64,000 nucleotides of DNA from Frankia sp. RB7 (GCA_030403585.1 JAUEPE010000005.1:166378-230377); one strand, 5' to 3'. Positions 17,100 through 27,808 are shown, numbered from the stretch's first letter. Notes: generated by a model from the letters alone, not told the origin. Numbers and translations are program-made.

Positions 17100-18602
17100 A
17101 TGACAAAGCAATTCACGGCCGACGTGCTGATCTGCGGCGCGGGTGCGGCCGGCCTCACGCTGGCCATCGATCTCGCCCGGCGGGGCGTATCTTTTCGGCT
17201 GATCGAAAAGAGAGAGGGTCCGTTTCGCGGGTCTCGCGGCAAGGGAATCCAGCCGCGAACGCAGGAGATTTTCGAGGATCTCGGCATCCTCGACCGCATC
17301 GTTGCGATCGGCGGTCCCTACCCGCCGCAGCGCGAATACCGCGACGATGGCAGCTTCATCGAGTCCGAGGTCGTGGAGCACATCGATCCGACGCCCGCCG
17401 AGCCCTACCACACGCCGCTGATGATCCCGCAATTCCTGACCGAGGGCGTGATGCGCGAGCGTCTGCTCGAACTCGGCCAGCGGGTGGAGTTCGGCGGCGA
17501 GTTGGTCGCCCTCGCGCAGGACCAGGACGGCGTAACGGCGCGCCTTTCCGGCGAGGCCGGCGAGGCCGGCGAGGAAACGATATTGGTGCGTTACCTCGTC
17601 GGCGCTGATGGCGGGCGCAGCTTCGTGCGTCACGCACTCGATATCGGCTTTCCGGGCAAGACCCTTGGCGTGCGCGCCGTGGTGGCCGACGTTGTCCTGG
17701 CGGGGCTCGACCGCAGCGCGTGGCACCGCTTCAACGACGGCGCGATGGATCGCCAGATGGCGCTGTGTCCGTTGGGCGGCACCGAGCTGTTCCAGTTGCA
17801 GGCGCCGGTCCCGCTCGAAGGCGAGGTCGATCTCTCCGCCGAAGCGCTTTCGGCGATGATCGCCGAGCGCAGCGGGCGGAGCGATATTCGCGTTCACGCC
17901 GTGCATTGGGCGTCGGCCTATCAGATGAACGCGCGGCTGGCCGATCGCTACAAGGACGGCCGCGCATTTCTGATTGGAGATGCCGCTCACATTCATCCGC
18001 CGACAGGTGGACAGGGTCTCAATACCAGTGTGCAGGACGCCTACAATCTCGGCTGGAAACTCGCAGCCGTGATCGGCGGTGCTTCCGCAACTCTGCTCGA
18101 CAGCTATGAGGCAGAACGCCGCCCGGTCGCCGCCGGCATGCTCGGACTTTCCACAAAACTTCTGGACGCCGCCAAGCGCGGCGACATCAGACGCGGCCGC
18201 GAGGTGCAGCAACTCGACATCGGCTATCCCGGATCACCGCTGGCGCTGGAAAAGCCGGAGCGCGCGGCAGGTCTCTTCGCGGGCGATCGTGCGCCGGATG
18301 CGCCGCTCCGCGGTGCCGCCGGACAGCCCGTGCGCCTGTTCGAGTTGCTCAAGGGCCCGCATTGGACGCTGCTTGGCTATCAAGTGAAGCGGGACGCCGT
18401 GCCGGCGCGCACTGGATTGCACATCCACTGCATCGGCCCGGACGACGAGCTCGTCGACGACAACGGGCACTTCCGCAGCGCCTACACCGTATCATCAGGG
18501 AATTGGGTGCTGGTGCGTCCTGACGGCTACATCGGTGCCTTCGTCGGTTCCCAGCAGACCGATGCGTTGACGCGTTTTCTGGATGAGCAGGGGCTGGTCT
18601 GA
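17100..18602 (+). CDS. FAD-dependent aromatic monooxygenase (PheA/TfdB family)
   Basis: A 500-residue flavoprotein. The dinucleotide-binding GAGAAGLTLAIDLARRG is near the N-terminus, the second FAD motif GDAAHIHPPTGGQGLN and LGWKLAAV are at about 290-320, and a C-terminal thioredoxin-like domain (about 400-500) completes the phenol-2-monooxygenase/TfdB layout. The family hydroxylates phenols and related aromatics with NAD(P)H and oxygen; the substrate here is unknown. The ATG at 17100 is preceded by GAGGG. It is divergent from marR and probably derepressed by an aromatic ligand. Confidence 0.88.
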   Translation: MTKQFTADVLICGAGAAGLTLAIDLARRGVSFRLIEKREGPFRGSRGKGIQPRTQEIFEDLGILDRIVAIGGPYPPQREYRDDGSFIESEVVEHIDPTPAEPYHTPLMIPQFLTEGVMRERLLELGQRVEFGGELVALAQDQDGVTARLSGEAGEAGEETILVRYLVGADGGRSFVRHALDIGFPGKTLGVRAVVADVVLAGLDRSAWHRFNDGAMDRQMALCPLGGTELFQLQAPVPLEGEVDLSAEALSAMIAERSGRSDIRVHAVHWASAYQMNARLADRYKDGRAFLIGDAAHIHPPTGGQGLNTSVQDAYNLGWKLAAVIGGASATLLDSYEAERRPVAAGMLGLSTKLLDAAKRGDIRRGREVQQLDIGYPGSPLALEKPERAAGLFAGDRAPDAPLRGAAGQPVRLFELLKGPHWTLLGYQVKRDAVPARTGLHIHCIGPDDELVDDNGHFRSAYTVSSGNWVLVRPDGYIGAFVGSQQTDALTRFLDEQGLV

Positions 18603-18618
18603 TTGAGACGCGTCCCGC

Positions 18619-18684
18619 GCACCACTGTCATCGCCCGGCCTTATGCGCAATTGCGCATCAGGACCGGGCGATCCAGTACTCCGA
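18619..18684. repeat. Dispersed intergenic repeat, family A, copy 2
   Basis: Contains CACTGTCATCGCCCGG, a TGCGCAATTGCGCA palindromic centre and GCGATCCAGTACTCCGAGAC. The outer blocks match the reverse complement of 3325-3425. It runs directly into the truncated EAL-domain pseudogene. Confidence 0.7.
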
Positions 18685-18691
18685 GACGGTT

Positions 18692-19449
18692 GTGATTGAG
18701 CCGATAGGCCGCGGCGAGCGCGACGAACTGTTTCTAGTGTTCCAGCCGTTCCTCGATCTCGGCAACAATCGCATCACCGGTTTCGAGGCGCTGCTGCGCT
18801 GGCAGCATCCCTCGCGCGGACTGGTGCCGCCGAGCGAGTTCATTCCGATCGCGGAAGAGACCGGGCTGATCCACGAGATCGGCGAATGGGTGATCAGGCG
18901 CGCCTGCGCGACGCTGTCCGACTGGCCGGAGGACATCCGGGTCGCCGTGAATTTCTCGGCGGCGCAATTTCACAACGCCAGCATTCTCCAGACCATCGTT
19001 CAGGCGCTGGCCGACGCCAAGGTCGCGCCGCACCGGCTCGAGATCGAGATCACGGAATCGATGCTGCTGTCGAAATACGGCTCGGCCGCCTCGATCCTGA
19101 ATGCGTTGCTGGAGCTGGGTGCCACGGTGGCGCTGGATGATTTCGGCACCGGCTTCTCGTCGCTGACGTACTTGCGCAAGCTGCCGTTCAGCCGCATCAA
19201 GATCGACCAATCCTTCATCCGCGACATGCTGGTGCAGCCGCCGCGATCGTGAAATCGGTGATCTCGCTGGCGCGCGACCTCAACATCGACGTGGTCGCCG
19301 AAGGCGTCGAGATCGCCGACCAGCTCGAATATCTGCGCCAGATCAGTTGCGACGAAGTGCAGGGCTATCTGATCGGCCGGCCGATGTCGGCGGATGGCGT
19401 GCAGGGGCTGCTCAACTCGAAGAAGCTGCGGGCGATTTTCGCGGCGTGA
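18692..19449 (+). pseudogene. EAL-domain (cyclic di-GMP phosphodiesterase) remnant, truncated and frameshifted
   Basis: Two adjoining frames encode one EAL domain. The first (18692-19252) has FQPFLDLGNNRITGFEALLRW, the NFSAAQF segment and DDFGTGFSSLTYL through IKIDQSFIRDM. The second (19249-19449) continues with SVISLARDLNIDVVAEGVE and GYLIGRPM. At the junction the usual QP-DCAAIV reads QP-AIV; the DNA fits a 7-base deletion, which changes frame. The N-terminal part expected before an EAL domain is missing, replaced by a dispersed repeat. The catalytic EAL motif itself is intact in the first frame, but a functional enzyme is unlikely. Confidence 0.85.
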
Positions 19450-19486
19450 GCCGCGTTGGGTTGGTGCCGCCACGGAGGCGGTGCGC

Positions 19487-19615
19487 TCCCTCCCCCGCCT
19501 GCGAGGGAGGGTTGGGGAGAGGGTGTCTCGACGACGAAGGCTCCCCAAGAGGAGAGAACCCTCACCCGGCGCTGCGCGCCGACCTCTCCCGCAAGCGGGC
19601 GAGGTGCAGGAGCCC
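19487..19615. repeat. Dispersed intergenic repeat, family B, inverted copy
   Basis: Reverse complement matches 15905-16045 over roughly 90 bases, including CCCGCTTGCGGG, GAGGTCGGCGCG and CGCCGGGTGAGGG. It follows the EAL pseudogene and precedes the reductase gene. With the copy at 15905 it forms an inverted pair about 3.6 kb apart. Confidence 0.75.
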
Positions 19616-19658
19616 GCGGCCTCGTCCATTCCGCCTGACGAAATCTCGTTTGAGGCTC

Positions 19659-20639
19659 TCAAACCGCATCCGCCCGCAGCAACGTATCCACCGTGATCGT
19701 ACCCCGTGCGCGAGAAACGCAGGCGCAGATCTTCGCGTTACTCTGCTTCTGATGATCGCTGAAGAAAACGTCGCGATGGTCGATCTCGCCATCGACCTCG
19801 ACGACGTCGATGGCGCAGAGGCCGCATTCACCGCGCTTGCAGTCGTACATGACGTCGTGACCGTTGGCATTGAGCACGTCCAACATCGAGCGCTCGCGGG
19901 GGATTTCGAGCTCGACGTCGGAGCCCTTCAGGCGCACGCGAAACGTCTCGGTCGGCAGCGTGCCGCTGGAGCCGAACGTCTCGTAACGGAGATCGGGAAG
20001 TGGATGGCCGGCACCGATCCAGGCGTGGCGGGCGGCATCGAGCATCCGCATCGGGCCGCAGAACAGTGTCAACGTGCCCTTCGGCAGCGCGGCGAACAGC
20101 GTGTCGAGGTCGAGCCGCTTGCCTTCATCGCTGGCATGGACGACCAGGCGGTCACCGAGCAGGATCGAGAGATCATCGAGATAGGCGGCGTCAGCGCGTC
20201 CGCGCACGGCATAATGCAGCGTGACATCGGCGCCGCGCCGCGCCAACGCCTGTGCGGCGCCGAGGATCGGGGTGATGCCGATGCCGCCGGCGATCAGGCA
20301 ATAGTTTTCGCGGGCCCAATCGACTGCGACGAGCGAGGCCGGCCGCGTAATGTCGAGCCGCGCACCCGGCGCGAGCTGCCACATGTAGCGCGAGCCACCG
20401 CGGGAATCATCAGTGCGGCGCACGGCGATCTTGAAGCCTTGCGGCGAGGCTTCACCGACCAACGAATAGGACCGTGTCTCCGGCTGACCGCCGATGGTGA
20501 CGCTGACATTGATGTGGCTGCCGACCGGATAGGCGGCGCCGTCGAACTGATCCGGGCGGATCAGGAATTCGCGGATCCCGGGCGAAAGATCGCGGGTCGA
20601 GACGAGCGTGGCCGGAATCCAGGTTTCGACGAAGCGCAT
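19659..20639 (-). CDS. PDR/VanB-type oxygenase reductase (FMN, NADH, 2Fe-2S)
   Basis: A 326-residue electron-transfer protein that would pass electrons from NADH to the Rieske oxygenase encoded upstream. Order of domains: flavin-binding RSYSLVG (about residues 56-62), nucleotide-binding IAGGIGITPIL (about 116-126), and a C-terminal plant-type ferredoxin with cysteines in CKRGECGLC and a fourth in the KICACVS segment. This order is that of phthalate dioxygenase reductase and VanB. It lies 7 bases after the GntR gene in a three-gene operon. Confidence 0.9.
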   Translation of the reverse strand: MRFVETWIPATLVSTRDLSPGIREFLIRPDQFDGAAYPVGSHINVSVTIGGQPETRSYSLVGEASPQGFKIAVRRTDDSRGGSRYMWQLAPGARLDITRPASLVAVDWARENYCLIAGGIGITPILGAAQALARRGADVTLHYAVRGRADAAYLDDLSILLGDRLVVHASDEGKRLDLDTLFAALPKGTLTLFCGPMRMLDAARHAWIGAGHPLPDLRYETFGSSGTLPTETFRVRLKGSDVELEIPRERSMLDVLNANGHDVMYDCKRGECGLCAIDVVEVDGEIDHRDVFFSDHQKQSNAKICACVSRARGTITVDTLLRADAV

Positions 20640-20646
20640 GGTGCCC

Positions 20647-21399
20647 TCAATCGGTTGCGGTCTTGATCAGCGCGAGCGCCGGCAAGAGATCGAGATGAGT
20701 CCGGTTACGGAGTGCCAGCCGCAAATTGCGCACCGCGAGCCGCGCGTGCTCGCGCATCACGGCTTCGGCGCGGGCACCTTCGCGGTTCTCGATCGCGTCG
20801 ATCACGACGCGGTGGTGTTCCTGCCCGATGATCAAAATCTGCTGCGCCTCGGGCAGTGCCGACTGCGCCATCACGAAACCGCTGGGCGAGGCGAACGGCA
20901 GCGCCGAGGCGCGGTCGATCTGCCGGATCAAGGGCGGGCTGCGCGACAATTCGGTGAGCAGCGCATGGAAGCGCGCATTCAGCGCGACATAGGACGAGAA
21001 GGCTTCGATCGAGATCGGTACCTGGCGCAGCAATTCGTCGATCGCGGCAAGGCACTCCTTCAGCGGCTCGAGCTCGCGCGCGGAGACGCCGCGCTCCGCG
21101 GCGAAGCGCGCGGCGAGGCCTTCCAGCGTGCCGCGCAGCTCGATGGAATCGGAGATGTCGCGCTCGGAAAACGCCTTCACCATGAAGCCACCGGAGGGGA
21201 TCGCCTCCAGCAGGCCCTCCTCCTCCAGCCGTACCAGCGCCATGCGCACTGGCGTGCGCGAGGCACCTGTCGTCTCCACCGCCTGAAGCTCGGAGATGCG
21301 CTCGCCCGGCCGCAAGGCGCCCGACAGGATCTGGTCGCGCAACGCGAGCTGCGCCTTCACGGTCTGCGAGACGGAGCGGTCGACCTCACGCTCGGCCAT
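20647..21399 (-). CDS. GntR-family regulator (FadR/VanR type)
   Basis: A 250-residue regulator. The N-terminal winged helix has DQILSGALRPGERISE and ASRTPVRMALVRLEEEGLLE, diagnostic of GntR; the C-terminal helical FCD domain (about 90-220) usually binds carboxylic acids with a metal. It sits between the oxygenase and reductase genes, starting 3 bases after the oxygenase stop codon, so regulator and enzymes are made from one message. It likely controls the operon through the TGTATACA sites upstream of the oxygenase gene. Confidence 0.88.
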   Translation of the reverse strand: MAEREVDRSVSQTVKAQLALRDQILSGALRPGERISELQAVETTGASRTPVRMALVRLEEEGLLEAIPSGGFMVKAFSERDISDSIELRGTLEGLAARFAAERGVSARELEPLKECLAAIDELLRQVPISIEAFSSYVALNARFHALLTELSRSPPLIRQIDRASALPFASPSGFVMAQSALPEAQQILIIGQEHHRVVIDAIENREGARAEAVMREHARLAVRNLRLALRNRTHLDLLPALALIKTATD

Positions 21400-21402
21400 G
21401 TA

Positions 21403-22452
21403 TTACTCCGCGGCCTGAAGGTGCTGCGGCGGGCTTTCCTTCGCCACCATCTTGTCGATCAGCTTGCGCGTCCACATCGCGCCGGCGTCGATGTTGAGAT
21501 TGTAGAAGATGCGATCCGGGTTCTCGTCCATCGCGCGCTGCTGCGCCTCCAGGATCAGCTCGTCCTCGTGGAAGATGCCGGAGACGCCGTCGCGGATCTC
21601 GGTGGTGATGCGCTGCTCGCCGATCTGATAGTTGCGCACGAACGCCCAGAAATAGTGGCAGGTCTTCTCGGTCTCCGGCGTGATGGTGTTGAGCACGAAG
21701 CCGTTGACGCCCTGCGAGCGGTCGCCTTCGGGCGCGCCGGTGCCGGTTGGCGCGACGCCGACGTCGATCGCGATGGTACACGGGGCTTCGAAGCGGATGA
21801 TCTGCCAGCGGTCAACCAGGCCGGACTTGCCCAGTTGCTTGGCCCAGAACGGCGGCGCCTCGATGCCGCGCATCCAGCGCGTCACCGTCACCGTCTTCTC
21901 GCCATGGGTGACGTCGAACGGCGCTTCCGCGACCGCTTCGTTGCCGATGGAGGAGCCGTGCACGAAGGTCTCGTGGGTGAGGTCCATGAGATTGTCGAGC
22001 ACTAGGCGGTAGTCGCAATTGACCCGGATGGTCTTGCCGTCGCCGGCCCAGGCCGGATCGTGATTCCAGTGCATGTCGGGCACCAGCGCGGGATCGGCCA
22101 GTGCCGGATCCCCCATCCAGAGCCAGATGTAGCGATGGCGCTCGACCACGGGATAGGCGCGGACGCAGGCCGACGGGTTGATGGTCTCCTGCGAGGGCAT
22201 GAAGGTGCAGCGGCCCTGCGCGTTGTATTTCAGGCCGTGATAGCCGCAGACGACGGTGTCGCCTTCAAGCCGGCCCTTCGATAGCGGCACCAGCCGGTGC
22301 CAGCAGGCATCCTCAAGAGCTGCCACCGAGCCGTCGGCCTTGCGGTACATCACGATGTGCTTGCCGCAGATCGTTCGCGGCAGCAGCGCCGGCTTGACGT
22401 CGGCGTCCCACGCGGCGGCGTACCAGGCGTTCATGGGGAAGGGTTTTGTCAC
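21403..22452 (-). CDS. Rieske non-haem iron oxygenase (VanA-like)
   Basis: A 349-residue oxygenase. The Rieske 2Fe-2S ligands are C50-x-H52 and C69-x2-H72 with the standard 16-residue gap. The mononuclear iron site is in DNLMDLTHETFVH. The family includes vanillate O-demethylase and toluenesulfonate methyl-monooxygenase subunits, which demethylate or hydroxylate aromatic acids; the substrate is not certain, so the vanA symbol is withheld. It heads an operon with a GntR regulator and its reductase. Confidence 0.88.
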   Translation of the reverse strand: MTKPFPMNAWYAAAWDADVKPALLPRTICGKHIVMYRKADGSVAALEDACWHRLVPLSKGRLEGDTVVCGYHGLKYNAQGRCTFMPSQETINPSACVRAYPVVERHRYIWLWMGDPALADPALVPDMHWNHDPAWAGDGKTIRVNCDYRLVLDNLMDLTHETFVHGSSIGNEAVAEAPFDVTHGEKTVTVTRWMRGIEAPPFWAKQLGKSGLVDRWQIIRFEAPCTIAIDVGVAPTGTGAPEGDRSQGVNGFVLNTITPETEKTCHYFWAFVRNYQIGEQRITTEIRDGVSGIFHEDELILEAQQRAMDENPDRIFYNLNIDAGAMWTRKLIDKMVAKESPPQHLQAAE

Positions 22453-22483
22453 CGGCGATCTCCCAGAGCTTATGTATGCGTTA

Positions 22484-22564
22484 TGTATACAATAGTGGAG
22501 AGATAGAATCGTTCAAGGCCGAATATGGCGCATTATGATACCATTATTGGATATCGTGTATACA
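22484..22564. promoter_or_regulatory. Candidate GntR operators (paired TGTATACA)
   Basis: Identical 8-bp palindromes TGTATACA occur at 22484-22491 and 22557-22564, 73 bases apart, upstream of the Rieske oxygenase start at 22452. A related TATGTATGCG lies just downstream of the first. The T-G-T-n2-A-C-A pattern suits FadR/VanR-type regulators, and this local AT-rich stretch stands out from the surrounding sequence. Confidence 0.6.
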
Positions 22565-22648
22565 TATCTAACCGCGGGTGATGACACCTGTTGATGCGGC
22601 AAGCCCTCCCTTGGAGAGGCAGTGACAGCGGTGCTTTGGCTCGTCCCT

Positions 22649-24295
<1,647 letters not shown>

Positions 24296-24441
24296 TGAAA
24301 TATCCTCGTCCTGTCGTCCGGAGATTGCGCCACACCATAGCATCGGCCGCGCTAGCGCCAAACCACAACACGCGCGACGGGGTGGCCGTTCCTGAGATCG
24401 TGCTATGGTGCTCTTTTAATCGGGTCTTTTCGAGTCGGCAC

Positions 24442-25593
24442 ATGGCGCTGTTTCACAGGCTCTTGTTCTTGCTGATCGGCCCGCTTGCCATGAGCCTTTC
24501 CCTGGCCTTTGCGCCGGCGCGCGCCGCCCAGTTCTACACCGAGGATCTGCGTATTCCGATGGCGGAAGCCGGGCCGCAGGGGCTGGAGGCGTTTCTGGTC
24601 CGCCCGGCCGGGCCCAAGCGCTATCCGCTCGCGCTGCTCAGCCACGGCTCGCCGCGCAGCTTTGCCGATCGCGCGACCATGAACGCGCACGAATATTACG
24701 GCATCGCGCTGGAATATGCGCGCCGCGGCTTCGCCGCCCTGATCGTGATGCGGCGCGGCTACGGCACCTCGCCCGGCGGCCGGGTCGACAGCGTCGGCGG
24801 TTGCGCCAACGCCGCCTATTTGCCGGCGTCCGCCATTGCGGTGGCGGATTTGCGCGCGGCGATCGACGCGATGGCGCGCCGGGCCGACGTCACCACGACA
24901 GGCATGATCGCGGCCGGCCATTCCGCCGGCGGGCTCGCCACCGTCGCGCTGACCGCGCAGCCGCCGCCCGGCCTCGTCGCCGCGATCAGCTTCGCCGGCG
25001 GCCGCGGCTCGCGCGACGATGACGAGGACGTCTGCAACGAGGACGGGCTGGTGCAGGCCTTCGCCAGCTTCGGCAAGACCTCTCGGGTGCCGATGCTGTG
25101 GGTCTACGCGACCAACGATCTGTACTTCGGCCCTGATCTGGCGCGCCGCCTCTATGCAGGTTTTCGCGCCGGCGGCGGCAGCGCGAAATTCGTCACGGCG
25201 CCGCCTTACGGCGACGACGGTCACTATCTCTATTCCGTGGCTGGCCGCCCGCAATGGACGCCTTATCTCGACGCCTTCCTGCGCGAGCGCGGGCTCGGCC
25301 GCGACATCCTGAGCCCGCCCGATCCGCTGCCGCCGCCGAGCCATCTCAGTGACGCGGCGAAAGCCGAGTTCGCGCGCTATCTCGCCAGCACCTCGCCGCA
25401 CAAGGCTTTTGCGGTGTCGCCCAATGGCGGTTACGGCTGGCGCTCCGGACGCTACACCGTGGACGACGCACAACGCGATTCGCTCGCGGCCTGCATGAAA
25501 TGGTCGCCGACCTGCACGCTCTACGCGGTCGACGACCAGCTCGCCGGTGGTGCCCAACGGACGTCGACGGACCAGAGCTCGCGTGCGCGATAG
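24442..25593 (+). CDS. Secreted alpha/beta-hydrolase
   Basis: A 383-residue hydrolase with a signal peptide (MALFHRLLFLLIGPLAMSLS, cleavage near ARAA at about residue 30). The nucleophile elbow GHSAGG contains S161, and the fold begins LLSHGSPRS with an oxyanion-type HG. It resembles dienelactone-hydrolase-like or acylaminoacyl-peptidase-like proteins. A C-terminal extension (about 300-383) of unknown function contains two cysteines that could pair. The substrate is unknown. It is divergent from pgm. Confidence 0.8.
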   Translation: MALFHRLLFLLIGPLAMSLSLAFAPARAAQFYTEDLRIPMAEAGPQGLEAFLVRPAGPKRYPLALLSHGSPRSFADRATMNAHEYYGIALEYARRGFAALIVMRRGYGTSPGGRVDSVGGCANAAYLPASAIAVADLRAAIDAMARRADVTTTGMIAAGHSAGGLATVALTAQPPPGLVAAISFAGGRGSRDDDEDVCNEDGLVQAFASFGKTSRVPMLWVYATNDLYFGPDLARRLYAGFRAGGGSAKFVTAPPYGDDGHYLYSVAGRPQWTPYLDAFLRERGLGRDILSPPDPLPPPSHLSDAAKAEFARYLASTSPHKAFAVSPNGGYGWRSGRYTVDDAQRDSLAACMKWSPTCTLYAVDDQLAGGAQRTSTDQSSRAR

Positions 25594-25654
25594 CGAGACC
25601 GCGCCATCACCAATGGCAAATTGGTTGTTAACTCGGACGATATAAGACGGGCCT

Positions 25655-26473
25655 ATGCTGTTGGACCCGGCACATCCAAATCAGCGCGCGACGTGGCGGC
25701 ATGCCGCCATGACCGTGCTTTTGCTGGCGTCGACCTCCGCGTATGCCCAAGACGACGCTGCGAACGACGTCGACACGACGTCGGCCATTGCACGTGACAA
25801 TGCAGACCTCGGCGCCGGGGAGACGCCGACCTCCCGGGTCGCGATCCGAAAGATCATCGAACGGGAAACCGCCAAGACCAATCTGCCGGCCGACATTGCC
25901 GAGGCCGTCGTCTTCGTCGAGAGCGGATACAACTCGGCGGTCATCGGCAGCGTCGGGGAAGTCGGCCTGATGCAGGTGCGGCCCGAAACTGCGGCGATGC
26001 TCGGATTCCGGGGCAATAGTTCGGAGCTCGCAGAGCCCGACATCAACATCCATTATGGGGTGATCTATCTCAGCCGCGCCTGGCGCCTCGCCGGCGGCGA
26101 CCTGTGTCGCGCGCTGATGAAGTACCGGGCGGGTCACGGTGAGGAGACGATGACCCCGCGTTCACAGGTCTACTGCAATCGCGCACGCAACCGCCTTCTC
26201 GCCATGAACTCGGCGGCGCTGGGACCCCAGGCCGCTGCTGTCGCCGATGTGGCGCCGGCAGCGACGACGGCACCGGCGCCGACAGCGGCCGTGACGACAG
26301 CAAGGCCAGCGCGCAATCAAAAGGTGGTGCTGGCACAGCCGAAGGATGTTTACACGCGCTACCGCCAAGGCACGGCAGCCGCAAGCCGGGCGTATTGGGC
26401 AGCACAACAAGCCCGGGTCAGCCTGATCAAGGCGCGCATCGAAGCCAGGTGGAAAAGGGTTGCATCACGTTGA
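25655..26473 (+). CDS. Lytic transglycosylase (SLT domain), secreted
   Basis: A 272-residue peptidoglycan-cleaving protein. After a signal sequence ending near AYAQ, the SLT fold runs from about residue 65 to 180: catalytic E89 in VVFVESGYNSAVIG, then GEVGLMQVRPETA and the NINIHYGVIYLSRAW segment. The C-terminal part (about 190-272) is Ala/Pro-rich and basic, possibly a wall-associated tail. The enzyme would cleave glycan strands without water, giving 1,6-anhydro ends. It lies alone between a hydrolase and a regulator. Confidence 0.87.
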   Translation: MLLDPAHPNQRATWRHAAMTVLLLASTSAYAQDDAANDVDTTSAIARDNADLGAGETPTSRVAIRKIIERETAKTNLPADIAEAVVFVESGYNSAVIGSVGEVGLMQVRPETAAMLGFRGNSSELAEPDINIHYGVIYLSRAWRLAGGDLCRALMKYRAGHGEETMTPRSQVYCNRARNRLLAMNSAALGPQAAAVADVAPAATTAPAPTAAVTTARPARNQKVVLAQPKDVYTRYRQGTAAASRAYWAAQQARVSLIKARIEARWKRVASR

Positions 26474-26579
26474 ACCCTTGACGAGCCCCGCAAGGTCGAT
26501 GAAAAATTACGGATGCCCATTGTCGGGCAACTACTACGATTGAACGACTAGTTTTTTTGCGTAAACCCGAATTGAAACC

Positions 26580-26681
26580 ATGCACAACAGTTTGAGAGTT
26601 TTGTTCGCCATCTTCGCGACCGCGGCCGTGGCGACGTCAACCTTCATCGCCATCCGGCTTGTCGTCGGGTTCAGCGGTTGA
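26580..26681 (+). CDS. Possible 33-residue single-pass membrane protein
   Basis: A short ORF (ATG to TGA) encoding MHNSLRVLFAIF... with one hydrophobic helix across most of its length and a basic residue on each side. It lies just before the convergent response regulator stop. No ribosome binding site is convincing and I know no homologue; translation is inferred only from the composition. Confidence 0.3.
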   Translation: MHNSLRVLFAIFATAAVATSTFIAIRLVVGFSG

Positions 26682-26685
26682 ACCC

Positions 26686-27501
26686 CTAGAGCCGTTCGCT
26701 GAGCGCGAGCTTGTAGCCGACGCCGGTGACGGTGGCGATGACGGGCGTGCCGCTGCCGACGAGCTTGCGGCGCAGTCGCGCCACCAGCGCATCGACGGTA
26801 CGGATGTCGACCTCGGTCTGGCGGTTGCTGACGACTTCGATCAGATAGTCGCGGCTGAGCGGCCGTCCGTCCGCGCCGACGAGCGCGGCGAGCAGATCGA
26901 ACTCGGCGCGCGTCAGCGCCACCGGCTTGCCGTCGCTGCCGAGCAGCTCGCGCCGCGTCAGGTCGATGATCCAGTCGCCGAAGGCGATCGAATTGTGGTT
27001 GCGTGCCGCCTTGCGGTCGATCGAGCGCCGCCGCAGCACGCTGCGCGCACGCGCCAGCAGTTCGCGCAGATTGATCGGCTTGGTGACGTAGTGATCGCCG
27101 GCGATTTCGAGACCGAGGATGCGATCGACGTCGGTGTCGCGGCGGGTCACGAAAATGATGCCCGCATTGCTGGTCGCCTGGATCTCCTTGGCGAGCTCGA
27201 AGCCGTCGCCGTCGGGCAGTTGCACGTCGAGAAAGACGAGGTCGGTGCGCGCGCGCAGCGCCTGGCGACATTCCGCGCAGGTACCGGCGCCAACCACGTC
27301 GAAATTGTTCTCGCTGAAATAACCGACCAGCATCGTCCGGGTCACCGGGTCGTCTTCGACCACGATCAATCGCTCGCGCCCAATGGGACGCAATTCCTGA
27401 AGTGCGGAATCGGCCACGATGTTGGATGTCCTGTGTGCGTTTGAGCCGCCCTGAAAATTCAGGCCGTCGCGCGATGCGCCGTTCTGTGAACGAACATTCA
27501 C
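26686..27501 (-). CDS. OmpR-family response regulator
   Basis: A 271-residue two-component regulator. A receiver domain (about residues 43-160) has VVEDDPVTRTML, the phosphorylation site D92 in VFLDVQLPDGDG, and the KPINLRELLAR switch region. The C-terminal winged helix (about 170-268) includes ALTRAEFDLLAALV and DIRTVDALVARLRRKL with GVGYKL. It begins with a GTG at 27501 after an N-terminal extension of about 40 residues not typical of the family, so the real start may be further in. No sensor kinase lies beside it. Confidence 0.9.
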   Translation of the reverse strand: MNVRSQNGASRDGLNFQGGSNAHRTSNIVADSALQELRPIGRERLIVVEDDPVTRTMLVGYFSENNFDVVGAGTCAECRQALRARTDLVFLDVQLPDGDGFELAKEIQATSNAGIIFVTRRDTDVDRILGLEIAGDHYVTKPINLRELLARARSVLRRRSIDRKAARNHNSIAFGDWIIDLTRRELLGSDGKPVALTRAEFDLLAALVGADGRPLSRDYLIEVVSNRQTEVDIRTVDALVARLRRKLVGSGTPVIATVTGVGYKLALSERL

Positions 27502-27808
27502 GGCTTATTCGAGCCCCCGAATTGCCTGCCGGAATACTAGGCGTGTTGTGCCGCCCAAACAATATAGGCCACGGTATTGAAGTATTAACTATGAATTGGC
27601 CCACACTTCTCACTGGGCGCATCGATGCGCGGGTCTGGCTCGCGCACCCCGCTTCCGCGGCGCCCAGCACCAACAATCCCGCTCATCTGAATCCGGATTC
27701 AACCGCTGATTAACGTAAAGAAAGGCTTCCGCTTCGGTTTGTCCGGCACCAGTTCTATGCTTTCGCATCGCAAGCGCGAGAGAAACGCGAGACCACGGAG
27801 CAGGCGTG
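27502..27808. other. Intergenic region without a supported gene
   Basis: Divergent spacer between the response regulator and an acyltransferase gene. It contains a GCGCATCGATGCGC palindrome (near 27617) but no coding frame with a convincing start and no clear promoter. Confidence 0.5.

Noticed and set aside
26534..27676. A long open frame on the minus strand through the response regulator region.
   Set aside because: It overlaps the clear receiver and winged-helix gene in another frame and contains only Arg/Ala-rich shadow sequence.
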